DNA of 64,000 bases from Nocardia puris (lineage in GTDB: Bacteria; Actinomycetota; Actinomycetes; Mycobacteriales; Mycobacteriaceae). Location of the stretch: the NCBI RefSeq assembly GCF_003315035.1, contig NZ_QNRE01000002.1:434001-498000 (forward strand), in the 5' to 3' direction. Positions 1 through 12,175 of the stretch are shown here, piece after piece. Position numbers and translations under genes: made by a program. The notes beneath the pieces were generated by a model. It worked only from the letters and a program-made list of their open reading frames with translations, had not been told where the DNA came from and made no database searches. Positions within the stretch are counted from its first letter, which is position 1, and every line of letters begins with the position of its first letter.

Positions 1-463
1 CCACGCCCACCAGGAGATCCGCGTGCTCGGCGATGTTCACGGTGGACGTCACGGCCGCGCCGTGCAGCCCCTCGTAGAACAGCAGGTCGCTGCCCGGCGA
101 CAGTTCCTCCCACGGGGTGAACGTCCCCGCCGGCTGTCCATAGGGTTTCGCCTCGCGATCGTTGTGGAGGTAACGGCGCACCATACCGACGCCGGTTTCC
201 CCGTAGTCGCGGAACAGCGTCTCCAATTCCTTCAGCAGATTCGCTTCCTCACCGAAATGCGAGAACCGGAAATTACGGTTCTGCTCCGCCTCGGCCATCG
301 CGAGTTTCATCTCGTCGCGGTCGTAGCGATGGAACGAATCCCCCTCGACGATCGCGGCGTTGATACCTTCGCGGCGGAAGATCTCCTGAAAGGTCCGGGT
401 GACGCTGGTCGTGCCCGCACCGGACGAACCGGTGATCGCGACCACGGGGTGTTTGACCGACAT
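1..463 (-). CDS. cbbP: Phosphoribulokinase, N-terminal 154 residues (cut by window edge)
   Basis: Phosphoribulokinase makes ribulose 1,5-bisphosphate from ribulose 5-phosphate and ATP, the substrate-regenerating step of the Calvin cycle. The N-terminus carries a P-loop (GSSGAGTTS, about residues 10-18), followed by the sequence GDSFHRYDRDEM and later FYEGLHG, as expected of the short bacterial (class I) enzymes. The ATG at 463 follows an AGGAGG ribosome site a few bases upstream. It is the last visible gene of the cbbL-cbbS-cbbX-fbp operon, 30 bp downstream of fbp. The C-terminal half lies outside the window. Confidence 0.93.
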   Translation of the reverse strand, partial: MSVKHPVVAITGSSGAGTTSVTRTFQEIFRREGINAAIVEGDSFHRYDRDEMKLAMAEAEQNRNFRFSHFGEEANLLKELETLFRDYGETGVGMVRRYLHNDREAKPYGQPAGTFTPWEELSPGSDLLFYEGLHGAAVTSTVNIAEHADLLVGV

Positions 464-493
464 CGCACCTCCTCACTTGTCGGACAACGGAAT

Positions 494-1588
494 TCAGTGG
501 CCGCCCGGCCGGAACAGCGACCGGGTGCCGAACAGGGACCTGTCGAAGCTGGGACCTTCGTCGGGTTCCCGGTGATAGCGCTCGATGCGTTCGACCTCGT
601 TGCGGGAGCCGAAGATCAGCGGCACGCGCTGGTGCACGTCTTCCGGTTTCAGCTCGAGCACGCGCTCGCTGCCGGTGATGGCGGCGCCACCGGCCTGTTC
701 GACGATGAACGCGATCGGATTCGCCCCGTAGAGCAGCGATACCCGCCCGGCACGTGCCGGCGGGCGGGTATCGCGCGGATAGAGGTAGACCCCTCCGCGC
801 GTGAGGATGTGGAACGTGTCGGCGACGAGCGAGGCCACCCAGCGCATGTTGAAATACCGTCCGCGCGGGCCGTTCACGCCGTCGAGGCATTCGTGCACAT
901 AGCGGCGCACCGGCCGTTCCCAGAACCGGTCGTTGGCGGCGTTGATCGCGAAACCCGAAGTGTCCTCGGGGATTCGCATCCTCGGGTGGGTGAGCACGAA
1001 CGCGCCGATCTCGCGGTCGAGCGTGAACCCGTCCACGCCGTCGCCGGTGGTGAGCACCAGCATCGTCGCGGGCCCATACAGGGTGAATCCGGCACACACC
1101 TGCTCGGTGCCGGGTTGCAGGAAGTCCAGGGGCGCCGGCTCGCGCGCGTCCTCTGCGAGCAACTCCTCCGGCGCGCGCAGCACGCTGAAGATCGTCCCCA
1201 CCGGCAAGTTCACGTCGATATTGCTCGACCCGTCCAGCGCGTCGAACGCCAGCAGGTACTTCCCGCGCCGATGGGTCCGCGGCACCGCCCGCACCTTGGG
1301 CATCTGCTCCGAGAGCAGCGCCGAAAGATGACCCGTCCATTGGGTTTCCGCGACCACGATGTCGTTGGTGATGGCGTCCAACCGGCGGTGCACGGTGGGC
1401 GGCAGGTTGTCCGGCTCCGACATGGTGCCCAGCGACCCCGCGATCGCGCCGCGCGTGACCTGATTGGCCACGATCTTCGTCGCCGTGGCCACCACATTCA
1501 CCAGCGCGGAGAACTCCCCGGACGAGCCGGGGTGGCGGTGCTCCTCTTCGATCGTGTAGCGGGTGAGGGTCTTCAATCCTTCGGGCAT
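494..1588 (-). CDS. fbp: Class I fructose-1,6-bisphosphatase
   Basis: Hydrolyses fructose 1,6-bisphosphate to fructose 6-phosphate, used here for Calvin-cycle regeneration. The 364-residue protein has the class I metal/substrate motif LDGSSNIDVNLPVG near the middle, and FSALVNVVATATKIVANQV near the N-terminus. Its length matches bacterial CbbF-type enzymes. The ATG at 1588 lies 16 bp after the cbbX stop, so the gene is co-transcribed with it. Actinobacteria normally use a class II (GlpX) enzyme for gluconeogenesis, so a class I copy inside a cbb operon points to a dedicated carbon-fixation role. That last point is inference. Confidence 0.95.
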   Translation of the reverse strand: MPEGLKTLTRYTIEEEHRHPGSSGEFSALVNVVATATKIVANQVTRGAIAGSLGTMSEPDNLPPTVHRRLDAITNDIVVAETQWTGHLSALLSEQMPKVRAVPRTHRRGKYLLAFDALDGSSNIDVNLPVGTIFSVLRAPEELLAEDAREPAPLDFLQPGTEQVCAGFTLYGPATMLVLTTGDGVDGFTLDREIGAFVLTHPRMRIPEDTSGFAINAANDRFWERPVRRYVHECLDGVNGPRGRYFNMRWVASLVADTFHILTRGGVYLYPRDTRPPARAGRVSLLYGANPIAFIVEQAGGAAITGSERVLELKPEDVHQRVPLIFGSRNEVERIERYHREPDEGPSFDRSLFGTRSLFRPGGH

Positions 1589-1604
1589 AACTCAACTCAT
1601 CCGG

Positions 1605-2612
1605 TCATGCGGGGGCTCTCTCGGTCGGCCCGTCCGGCTGGGAGGTCTCGAATACGCTGCTGCCGAACACATCCCGGTCGACCAGCGTGATCAGGTCCGC
1701 TTTGGTGAGCGGGCGGTCCAGTTCCAGCAGGCGCTTGGCCTGCCGTAACCGGCAGCGGTCCAAGGCGTTCCGCACGCTGCGCGCGTTGGATAACCGGGGC
1801 CGCTGCATACGCAGCGTGAGGTAGTCGGCGAACGCGCCGCGGGCGGACTCGTCGAACCGGAAATTCTCGCCCGCCACCATCAATTCGGCGATCTCCATGA
1901 GTTCGCCGTGGGTGTAGTCGGCGAATTCGAGATGGTGCGCCACGCGCGAGGAGAGTCCCGGATTCGCCGAGAAGAACGTCTCCATGCGATCCGGGTAGCC
2001 GGCGAAGATGACGACGAGGCTCGCGCGGTCGTTCTCCATCTCCTGCAAGAGGATCTCGATCACCTCCTGCCCGTAGTCGCGCTCGTTCTCCGGGCGGAAC
2101 AGGTAGTACGCCTCATCGATGAACAACACACCGCCCGCCGCTTTCGCCAGCGCCTCTTTGGTTTTCGGCGCGGTATGGCCGATGAACTGGCCCACCAGAT
2201 CGTCGCGGGTGACGGTGTGCACCTTGGGTTTGCGGATGTAGCCGAGCGCGTGCAGCATCTGCGCCATGCGCAGCGCCACCGTGGTCTTGCCGGTGCCGGG
2301 CCCGCCGGTGAAGCTCATGTGCATGGTGGGTCGCGTCGAGCTGAGCCCGAAACGCTGGCGGGCGCGGTCGATCAGCAGCAGCGCGGCGATCTCGCGCACC
2401 CGCAGTTTCACATTCGCCAGGCCCACCAGCTCGGCGTCCAGGCGCGCGAGGGTGTCCTCCACGTCGTGTCGCGCGATGTCGGTGGAGAGGTCGAGCACCG
2501 CGTCGTCACCGAGAATCGTTTCCTCCGTGGCGCTTTCGGGCGCGGAGGGCCGCACCGGCCGGGAGTCGCCTCCCGGCCGGTGCAGACGGAATCCGTTGGC
2601 CTCAGCCGCCAT
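1605..2612 (-). CDS. cbbX: Red-type RuBisCO activase CbbX
   Basis: An AAA+ ATPase of 335 residues that remodels inhibited red-type RuBisCO by pulling on the large-subunit C-terminus. Visible motifs are Walker A (GGPGTGKTT), Walker B ([11 protein letters not shown]) and the CbbX-typical segment [13 protein letters not shown] that follows the pore-loop region. I chose the ATG at 2612, which overlaps the cbbS stop by 11 bp and suggests translational coupling. An in-frame start at 2642 would add ten residues inside cbbS and is less likely. Its presence agrees with the red-type character of the CbbL and CbbS encoded just upstream. Confidence 0.95.
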   Translation of the reverse strand: MAAEANGFRLHRPGGDSRPVRPSAPESATEETILGDDAVLDLSTDIARHDVEDTLARLDAELVGLANVKLRVREIAALLLIDRARQRFGLSSTRPTMHMSFTGGPGTGKTTVALRMAQMLHALGYIRKPKVHTVTRDDLVGQFIGHTAPKTKEALAKAAGGVLFIDEAYYLFRPENERDYGQEVIEILLQEMENDRASLVVIFAGYPDRMETFFSANPGLSSRVAHHLEFADYTHGELMEIAELMVAGENFRFDESARGAFADYLTLRMQRPRLSNARSVRNALDRCRLRQAKRLLELDRPLTKADLITLVDRDVFGSSVFETSQPDGPTERAPA

Positions 2613-3024
2613 ACCGCAGCCCCTGTGGGCGATCGGTGGCATAGGGGCGCAGGCCGTAGGTCTGCCGGCGGTCCGGTCCTTCGGTGCGGGTGAGCGCGAA
2701 ACCCGGCTCCTCGGGCGGGCGTTGAACCAGGAAGCTCAGCGCCGTGGTCTGCCTGCCGTAGCTGGCGTCGTAGGCGAGCACCCGCACGTAGTGGCGCGGG
2801 AATGTCGCTCGGCAGGCGTTGATCTCGGCCAGCACGCCGTCGGGTTCGTCCAGATCGAACAGCGGCAGCCCCCACATCTCCCAGTACGCGTTGCGCGGAT
2901 GCGGGTCGTCGGTGTACTCGATCGAGACCGGCCACCCGTTGAGCAGCGCGTACCGCACTTGGGCGGCGATCTCGTCGTCGGTGAATTCGGGCAGGTAGGA
3001 GAACGTTCCGTGGCGCAGATACAT
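2602..3024 (-). CDS. cbbS: RuBisCO small subunit, red type
   Basis: The 140-residue small subunit of form I RuBisCO begins [19 protein letters not shown], the usual red-type N-terminus, and has the conserved segments [11 protein letters not shown] and [16 protein letters not shown]. The C-terminal extension beyond the core fold is typical of red-type (form IC/ID) small subunits. The ATG at 3024 is preceded by a purine-rich AAAGGGG site and lies 11 bp after the cbbL stop. The longer in-frame extension upstream reads into cbbL and is rejected. Confidence 0.95.
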   Translation of the reverse strand: MYLRHGTFSYLPEFTDDEIAAQVRYALLNGWPVSIEYTDDPHPRNAYWEMWGLPLFDLDEPDGVLAEINACRATFPRHYVRVLAYDASYGRQTTALSFLVQRPPEEPGFALTRTEGPDRRQTYGLRPYATDRPQGLRYGG

Positions 3025-3035
3025 CTCGGCCCCTT

Positions 3036-5474
<2,439 letters not shown>

Positions 5475-5518
5475 AGATGTCGGCCTCGGCGGGCTCAGCC
5501 TGCCATCAGGACGGAGCG

Positions 5519-6726
5519 CTACTCCGCCGACCGAACCCCTCGACCGACCAATCCCACCGCGACCACCACCGGAACGGCCAACGCGATCGCGATCCCGGTG
5601 TGCCCGCCGAGCGCCAGTCCGACCCCGCCGAGCGCCGCACCCACGAACACTCCGAGGCTCATCCCGGCGGTGTTGACGGCGAAGGCGACGGTGGTGAGGT
5701 CGCCGCCGCGATGCGCGAGGAGGGTCGTGAGCTGGGCGGCGACGATCGCGTGCGCGAAGCCGAGGAGTGCCGTGCCCAACGCGGCGGCGGGTAGGGCGGT
5801 GATGTGGAAGATGGCCAGGACGGCGAGGAGTGCGGTGAGCAGTCCGGTGGTGAGGACGGCGCGTGGGCGGTCGCCGAGCGCTTCGCCCGCGCGGCACCAT
5901 CGGCCCGCGAGGTAGTTCCCCGCGAAGAACGCGCTGCCGCTCACCGTCCAGATCAGCGTGAACGCTTGGGCGCTCAAGTCGAATCGGTCGTGATAGAAGG
6001 CGGCGAGGAAGGCGAGATAGCCCATGAACGAGGTGGTCCGTAGTGCGGCAATGGCGATGATCGCCAAGAGATCTGGTCTCGCGCGGAGCCGGTCGAATGC
6101 CTCCAGGTAGCCCAACTGCTTCGTCGCTGGCGGTGTGGGCGGGGGAGTGGCGCGGAGAAACCAGGTAGCGAGCACTACGGCGAGAGCGGCGGTGATCCAG
6201 AGCGTGCCCTGCCATCCGCGCCAGAGCCCCAGCATGCCGATCACCGGTCCGGCCGCCACCGCCGCCAGCGATTGGGTGGCGGTCACCAGGGTGGCCGTGC
6301 GGCCGGCGTTCGCGGGATCGTCGTAGGACTCGGTCGCCTGCGTGAGCAACGCCGGGGTCAGCAGGGCGGTGGACAGTCCGACACCGGCGCAGAACACGAT
6401 CAGCGCCGCGAAGACGCCGGTGGTGGCGACGAGGCCGGATATTGCGAGCGTGATCAGCGCGAGTGCGCTCACGCGCCTTTTCGGCCACCGGGCCAGCAGC
6501 GGGGCCGCGGCGACGCCGACGAACAGCTCCGTGATGCCGCCGAGGCCGCGCAGAAATCCGACGGCCGCTTCGCCCGCGCCCACGGTGTCGGAAATCGGCA
6601 CGAGATAGGTCGAATAGACCGTGAAGGGAAACAGCCCGAGGACCGCCGCGAGCAGCAGCGGCCCCTGGGCTGCGATGATCCGCCGGTCGGGTAGCGGTTG
6701 TTTGCCGGTGGGTGGACGCGACACCG

Positions 6727-6730
<4 letters not shown>
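5519..6730 (-). CDS. MFS transporter
   Basis: A 403-residue major facilitator superfamily protein with about twelve hydrophobic segments. The loop between segments 2 and 3 reads ARWPKRR, a degenerate MFS motif A. The ATG at 6730 overlaps the stop codon of the upstream ATPase gene as ATGA and has a GGAAGG site about 10 bp upstream. The substrate is not evident. Its coupling to a FecE-type ATPase and a FecCD permease suggests siderophore or iron-chelate traffic, for example export of a metallophore. That role is inference, and the neighbouring transport genes are damaged. Confidence 0.85.
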
Positions 6731-7409
<679 letters not shown>

Positions 7410-7410
<1 letters not shown>

Positions 7411-8169
7411 CAGATGCCGCCGAAGACGTAGCCGCGGCGGCGCATCAGCACGATGAACACCGGAACGCCGAGCAAGGCCGTGAGCACTCCGAGCGGCAGT
7501 TCACGCGGTGCGACCAGGGTGCGGGCGAGCAGGTCCACCCACACCATCAGGATCGCACCGACGCGGCGCGAAATAGATCATCACGCTCATGACCGCCTGG
7601 AACCCGAACGCCAGGGCGACGCCGGTCAACACCAACCGCAAGGGCGTCACCCCGGTCCTGCCGTAGGCGGCGGCGTAGACGAGCGCGGTCGCGCCCAGCG
7701 CCCCGAGAAACGCGCCGACCGAGACCGCGTAGATGCCCAACCCCGCGAGGGCCCCGAACAGCGACACCGCTACCGCGCCGACCGCGCCACCGGACGACAC
7801 CCCGAGAATGTAGGGGTCGGCGAGGGGATTGCGGACGAGCGCCTGGATCGCCACCCCGACCGCGCTCAACCCCGCACCGACCACCGCCGCCAAAAGCACT
7901 CGGGGAGTTCGGATCTGCCAGATGATCTGGTAGCGGGACACCTCCTCCACCGGCAAACTGCCGCCCGTGACCGCCGCCCACAGATAGCGCACGGTGTCGG
8001 ACGGTGCCACCGAGGAGGGGCCGAGGCCGATCGCGAAGAGTGTCGACACGGCCAGCAGGAGCGACAGCGCGATCAGAGGTCGTGCGCTGTGTAGTGGTCG
8101 ACGGCGGAGGGCGCCCGCGTACTCGTCGGATCCGGGCGAGGCCGGAGGGAGGAGGGACTGCGAGGACAC
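7410..8169 (-). pseudogene. FecCD-type permease with internal deletion and frame change
   Basis: The first about 200 residues are a normal FecCD/BtuC-like permease (for example NPLADPYILGVSSGGAVGA) up to MIYFAPR. The next bases then go out of frame. The usual C-terminus is still present in another frame from about 7560 down to 7410 and reads AILMVWVDLLARTL, then RELPLGVLTALLG, then YVFGGI and a stop. Roughly 90-105 residues that should lie between the two parts are missing, and the deletion point is at about 7560-7566. The open frame from 8169 therefore ends at 7501 with nonsense residues. The GTG at 8169 is the likely original start. Confidence 0.85.
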
Positions 8170-8197
8170 GGGGAGACCTTCGAACGTGAGCGATGGC

Positions 8198-8850
8198 TTA
8201 CCTGAAGAGTGGGTTCGGGGGTTGGTGATCAGGCTGGGTGCGTTGATCGATTCGCGGGCCTGAAGTTGTGTGCGGTTCGAGGGCGGTGCGTGGTTTGTCC
8301 TCGGCGGGTGCGGCGATGGCGAAAGTGAGTGCGTCCCAGCCGATCACCCATCCGGAACCGAAGACTGCGACCGCGACACCGCCGATGCCGGGTCCGAGCA
8401 CTTTGGCCAGATTCATGCTCAGCCGGAGCAAGGCGTTCGCGTCGTGGAGGTCGCGGTGGTCGACAGGTTGCGGGATCACGCCGTTGGCGGCCGGGCCGAA
8501 GAACGCGGCTGCGGTTCCCGCGACACCCGCCACGGCGGCGATATGCCAGATCTGGGCGGTCCCGGTGAGTACCAGTATCGCGAGAAGTGCTTGCGTGCAG
8601 GCGGATACGGCGTTCGACCACACCATCACGGTGCCGCGCCGGAACCGGTCCGCCACCACCCCGCCGACCACCACGAACAGGACCTGCGGCAGGAAGCCGA
8701 CCGCCAGCACCACGCCGAACCAGGTGGCGGATCGCGTCAGTTCGAGCACCGCGAAGGACTGCGCGATCGGCGCGACGGCCGACCCGGTCGACGAGACCAG
8801 CCGACCCAGAAAGAAGGTGCGGAACGCACTGTCGCCCCGGAGTAGCCGGC
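8198..8850 (-). pseudogene. Fragment of an MFS exporter (EntS-like, MFS_3)
   Basis: An in-frame stretch reading FRTFFLGRLVSSTGSAVAP (from about 8824) through GVVADRFRRGTVMVWSN and GPAANGVIPQPV is the N-terminal half of an MFS_3-type drug/siderophore exporter. Homology stops near 8305 (ALTFAIAA), and the remaining about 35 codons are unrelated. Only about 180 of the usual about 400 residues remain, and no convincing start codon with a ribosome site is visible. It sits next to the broken FecCD permease, so it is probably part of the same decayed siderophore locus. Confidence 0.7.
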
Positions 8851-8996
8851 CCCCGCCATCACCGACATACCCGCCGAGCCTACGCGGGGGTGGGTAACGG
8901 ATTCTTCATGGTCGATGACATAGGGTTCGAGGGGTCGATGGAGTGTGTACCGATAGCTGGGGCCGGGGACGGCCCGCTGATGGGAGAGCTTGACCG

Positions 8997-10013
8997 ATGA
9001 AACTCACCGCGCGCCGTGGCCGGCCTGTCCGGGTCGCTGCCATCGCACTCACCGCCGCACTGTCGATGATGTTGGTCGGCGGGACCACGGCGGCGCAGCC
9101 GCGGCAGGCGTCCGAGATCACCTCGATCGACAAGGATGGGCGCACCTGGCACCTGAAGGTGTACTCGGCGGCGATGGACAAGGAGATCGATGTCGACATC
9201 CAGCGTCCGGCCGACGAGTCGACGCCGGCGCCGAATCTCTACCTGCTCAACGGTCTCGACGGCGGTCTCAGCGACGCGAGCTGGGCGGCGCAGACCGACG
9301 CGTTGGAGTTCCTGGCGGGCAAGCACGTCAACGTCGTCCAGCCGATCGGCGGCTACGCCAGCTACTACACCGACTGGTTGCAGCCCGACCCGGTGCTCGG
9401 CGTGAACAAGTGGCGGACGTTCTTCACCGAGGAACTTCCGCCCCTGCTGGACCGCGAGCTGGGATCCACCGGCCGCAACGCGCTGAGCGGTCTGTCCACC
9501 TCGGGCACGTCGGTGCTGCAACTGGCCGAGGCCAAACCGGGACTCTTCAAGGCCGTCGGCGCGTACAGCGGTTGCGCGCAGATCGCCGATCCGCTCGGCC
9601 AGCAGTTCGTGAAACTGGTGGTCGAGCAGCGCGCGGGCGGCAACACCGTGAATATGTACGGTCCGCCGGACAGCCCGGTGTGGGCGGAGAACGATCCGGT
9701 CATCAACGCGGAGAAGCTGCGCGGCACCCTGCTCTACATCTCGACGGGCAGCGGCATCCCGCTGCTCGAGGACGTCCAGTACTACCTGGGCACCTACCCC
9801 GGCAGCGACGGGCCCACCAGCCTCGCCCTCGGCGTGATCATCGAAGCGATCGTGAACGGCTGCACCACCAACTTGAAGAACCGCCTCGACTCTCTCGACA
9901 TCCCCGCGACCTACCAGTTCAACCCCGTCGGCACGCACTACTGGCCGTATTGGGAAGAGGCGCTGCACAAGTCGTGGCCGCTGCTGGCCGAGGGGATGGG
10001 GATCCCGGCCTGA
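8997..10013 (+). CDS. Secreted antigen-85-like mycolyltransferase/esterase
   Basis: A 338-residue secreted alpha/beta hydrolase of the esterase D/antigen 85 family, whose known members move mycolic acids onto trehalose and arabinogalactan in the cell envelope. A signal peptide covers about residues 1-35 (RRGRPVRV, a hydrophobic core, then TTAAQ). The nucleophile elbow is GLSTSG with serine near residue 167, where antigen 85 usually has GLSM. The C-terminal histidine lies in GTHYWPYW. Conserved blocks YLLNGLDGG and GGYASYYTDW match the family. The start has a GGGAGA site 10 bp upstream. It stands alone here, followed by a gene remnant. Confidence 0.9.
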   Translation: MKLTARRGRPVRVAAIALTAALSMMLVGGTTAAQPRQASEITSIDKDGRTWHLKVYSAAMDKEIDVDIQRPADESTPAPNLYLLNGLDGGLSDASWAAQTDALEFLAGKHVNVVQPIGGYASYYTDWLQPDPVLGVNKWRTFFTEELPPLLDRELGSTGRNALSGLSTSGTSVLQLAEAKPGLFKAVGAYSGCAQIADPLGQQFVKLVVEQRAGGNTVNMYGPPDSPVWAENDPVINAEKLRGTLLYISTGSGIPLLEDVQYYLGTYPGSDGPTSLALGVIIEAIVNGCTTNLKNRLDSLDIPATYQFNPVGTHYWPYWEEALHKSWPLLAEGMGIPA

Positions 10014-10177
10014 TCGAACTCGGTTCGCGCGCGGGGACGTTGCCCGCTCCGCCTCGCGTGGTGTGGGAGTCGCTGGCGTACCCGAGGCGCGCCGGAGCCC
10101 GTCCGTGGTTGGTGCTGCTCGAGGATGGGATCGAGCCGGTGATTCTCGAAGCGCATGACCACGCTGCTGTTCGGTGA
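10013..10177 (+). pseudogene. Remnant of an SRPBCC-like gene
   Basis: In a frame different from the esterase, about 47 codons read GTLPAPPRVVWESLAYPRR and RPWLVLLEDGIEPVILEA. To me this looks like the N-terminal part of an SRPBCC (START-like) lipid-binding protein. The frame closes at 10177 and nothing of the rest of the fold follows. There is no ATG, so it is not a functional gene. The family assignment is from pattern recognition only. The bases from 10178 to 10265 hold nothing recognisable. Confidence 0.35.
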
Positions 10178-10265
10178 TCTGCGGCTGTCTTACGGGCAGT
10201 GAGCCCGGTTCAGCCGCCGCCCGGTGCGGGAACGCGGGCCAGTGCGGCGCAGCCGCTCGGCGAGA

Positions 10266-10640
10266 TCAGTTTTCGTCGGACTCGCGGCGTGCATCCTCCG
10301 CGCGGCGGCGTTCCTCTTCCTGGCGGCGAGCTTCGCGGCGCTGCTGTTCGGCGCGTTCGCGCAGGCCGCGCAGGAACGCTTCGTCGTCGTCCGGGCTCTG
10401 GGCGACGTGGCGGCCGGGGCGGTCGTACTCGGAGAACCGGGTATTGCTCGGGGGCGACTCGCGCAGCGGACGGCCCGCGAACAACCACAGGAGGGCGCCG
10501 ACGGTCGGGATCAACACGACCACCACGATCCACCCCATCTTCGGCAGGTGCCGGATTCCCGCATCGGGGCAGGTGATGATGTCGACCAGGCAGTACACCC
10601 ACAGCGCCAGGGTGAGCAGGCCGAGCACGGCGTAGGGCAT
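10266..10640 (-). CDS. PLDc_N-domain small membrane protein
   Basis: A 124-residue protein. Residues 1-60 contain two membrane segments with the PLDc_N (phospholipase D/cardiolipin synthase N-terminal) pattern: YCLVDIITCPDAGIRHLPKM, then WIVVVVLIP, then LLWLFAGRP. The remaining half is a highly charged Arg/Glu-rich helix, probably coiled coil (residues 85-120). The ATG at 10640 has a GAGGAATTG ribosome site. An open frame extends 49 codons upstream but lacks these signals. Such proteins are common in actinobacteria and have no assigned biochemical role. No catalytic phospholipase domain is attached. Confidence 0.85.
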   Translation of the reverse strand: MPYAVLGLLTLALWVYCLVDIITCPDAGIRHLPKMGWIVVVVLIPTVGALLWLFAGRPLRESPPSNTRFSEYDRPGRHVAQSPDDDEAFLRGLRERAEQQRREARRQEEERRRAEDARRESDEN

Positions 10641-10791
10641 CAATTCCTCCTCGGAACGGGCGGCGCCATCGCACCGGGGCCACCCGCGGTTTCCCGAAGA
10701 CGAGCGCATCCCCCCGCCTGGCAACCCGGCAGCATCATAGCGCGACGCCCCGCGGTACCGGCGTGCCTCCGCGAAACGGCTGGTCATGGCC

Positions 10792-12024
10792 TCAATCCGG
10801 GAGGAGGGGGACGGAGAGGCCTTCGCCGCGGTGGAGGAGGGTGGCGCGGGTGACGGCGGTGGAGCCGAAGCGGCGGCGGAGGTCGTCGAGGGTGGTGTCG
10901 AGGGTGTCGGTGGGGCGGTCGAGGGGGAGGGTGAGTTGGTAGGGGTCGGTGTCGGCGAGGTTGGTCAGGGACAGGCCGATCAGGGTGATGCCGCGGGTGT
11001 GGATGAGAGGGAGGGCGTCGGTGAGCAGGCGGCGGGCGGTGCGGAGAAGGGTGTCGGTGTGGTCGGTGGCGTCGGGCAGGGTGTGGGAGCGGGTGGCGCG
11101 GGTGAAATCGTCGAAACGCAAGCGCAGCACCACCGTTCGGCAGACGCGGTCGGCGGTGCGGAGCCGGCGGGCCAAGCGGTCGATGAGGCCGTGCAGGTAG
11201 GCCTCGAGTTCGTCGTCGGGGTGGGGGCGGCGCCCGAGTGCGCGTTGCGCGCCGATCGAACGGCGTCGGCGCCCGGTCTCGACGCGGCGCGGGTCGCGCG
11301 CCATGGACAAGGCGTGCAGATGGCGGGCCGCGGACTGTCCGAGGATGCCGCGTAACCCGGATTCGCCGAGTGCGGCCAGTTCGCCCACCCGGGCGATGCC
11401 GTACTCGTGCAGCTTCGCGGCCGTGACTTCGCCTACGCCCCAGAGTCTTTCGACCGGCAACGGGTGCAGGAACTCGAGTTCGCCGTCGGGTGGGACGAGG
11501 CGCAGGCCGTCGGGTTTGGCGACCGCGCTGGCGACCTTCGCCAGGAACTTGGTGCGGGCGATGCCGACCGAGATGGGTAATCCGGCCTCGTGTCGTACGC
11601 GGGCACGCAAACGTTTGGCTATTTCCGTCGGCTCGCCCGCGATACGGCGCAATCCGCCGACGTCCAGGAACGCCTCGTCGATCGAGATGCCCTCCACGAC
11701 CGGCGTGGTGTCGCGGAAGATCTCGAACACCGCCTTGCTCGCCTCGGAGTAGGCGTCCATCCGCGGCGGCACCACGATCGCGTGCGGGCACAGGAGCCGC
11801 GCCTGCCTGCCGTTCATCGGCGTGCGCACCCCGAACGCCTTCGCCTCGTACGAGGCCGCGAGCACCACGCCGCCACCCACGATCACGGGCTTCCCGCGCA
11901 GGCGGGGGTCGTCGCGCTGCTCGACGGACGCGTAGAACGAGTCGAGATCCGCGTGCAGGATCGACGCCTCCGCGCGCGCCTCGATCCGCGGACGGGGCGA
12001 GGGGCGGATATCGGACACGAACAT
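10792..12024 (-). CDS. dinB: DNA polymerase IV (Y-family)
   Basis: An error-prone translesion polymerase of about 410 residues. The Y-family catalytic motifs are ILHADLDSFYASVEQ (first metal aspartate) and SIDEAFLD (second acidic pair). The thumb helix-hairpin-helix region (WGVGEVTAAKLHEYGI) and a little-finger domain follow. The ATG at 12024 lies inside a perfect LexA operator (12018-12031), implying SOS control and a very short or absent leader. Upstream in-frame starts at 12060 and 12090 would put the operator inside the coding region and are less likely. A GTG six bases downstream is also possible. Confidence 0.93.
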   Translation of the reverse strand: MFVSDIRPSPRPRIEARAEASILHADLDSFYASVEQRDDPRLRGKPVIVGGGVVLAASYEAKAFGVRTPMNGRQARLLCPHAIVVPPRMDAYSEASKAVFEIFRDTTPVVEGISIDEAFLDVGGLRRIAGEPTEIAKRLRARVRHEAGLPISVGIARTKFLAKVASAVAKPDGLRLVPPDGELEFLHPLPVERLWGVGEVTAAKLHEYGIARVGELAALGESGLRGILGQSAARHLHALSMARDPRRVETGRRRRSIGAQRALGRRPHPDDELEAYLHGLIDRLARRLRTADRVCRTVVLRLRFDDFTRATRSHTLPDATDHTDTLLRTARRLLTDALPLIHTRGITLIGLSLTNLADTDPYQLTLPLDRPTDTLDTTLDDLRRRFGSTAVTRATLLHRGEGLSVPLLPD

Positions 12025-12031
12025 ATGTTCG
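12018..12031. promoter_or_regulatory. LexA/SOS operator
   Basis: CGAACATATGTTCG is a perfect 14-bp palindrome matching the Gram-positive/actinobacterial LexA consensus CGAAC-N4-GTTCG. It overlaps the chosen dinB start codon and faces the 151-bp gap towards the divergent hydrolase gene. It supports damage-inducible expression of dinB. Confidence 0.88.
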
Positions 12032-12175
12032 CATCGAGGTCCGACAAGTGGGGCGCGCATCGGCGTGATGGGTGTCGATGCGGCGCTCACGCGAAATATC
12101 CCGTGGGTGCCGGGGTCTATTCGCCGGAAGTTTTTGTGGTACGTTCATATCATCAAGAGAAGTGAGGGAGGAAAC

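Noticed and set aside
9938..10162. A 74-codon minus-strand frame behind the esterase gene
   Set aside because: It overlaps the esterase 3' end, has no ribosome site, and the opposite strand carries a better-supported gene remnant.
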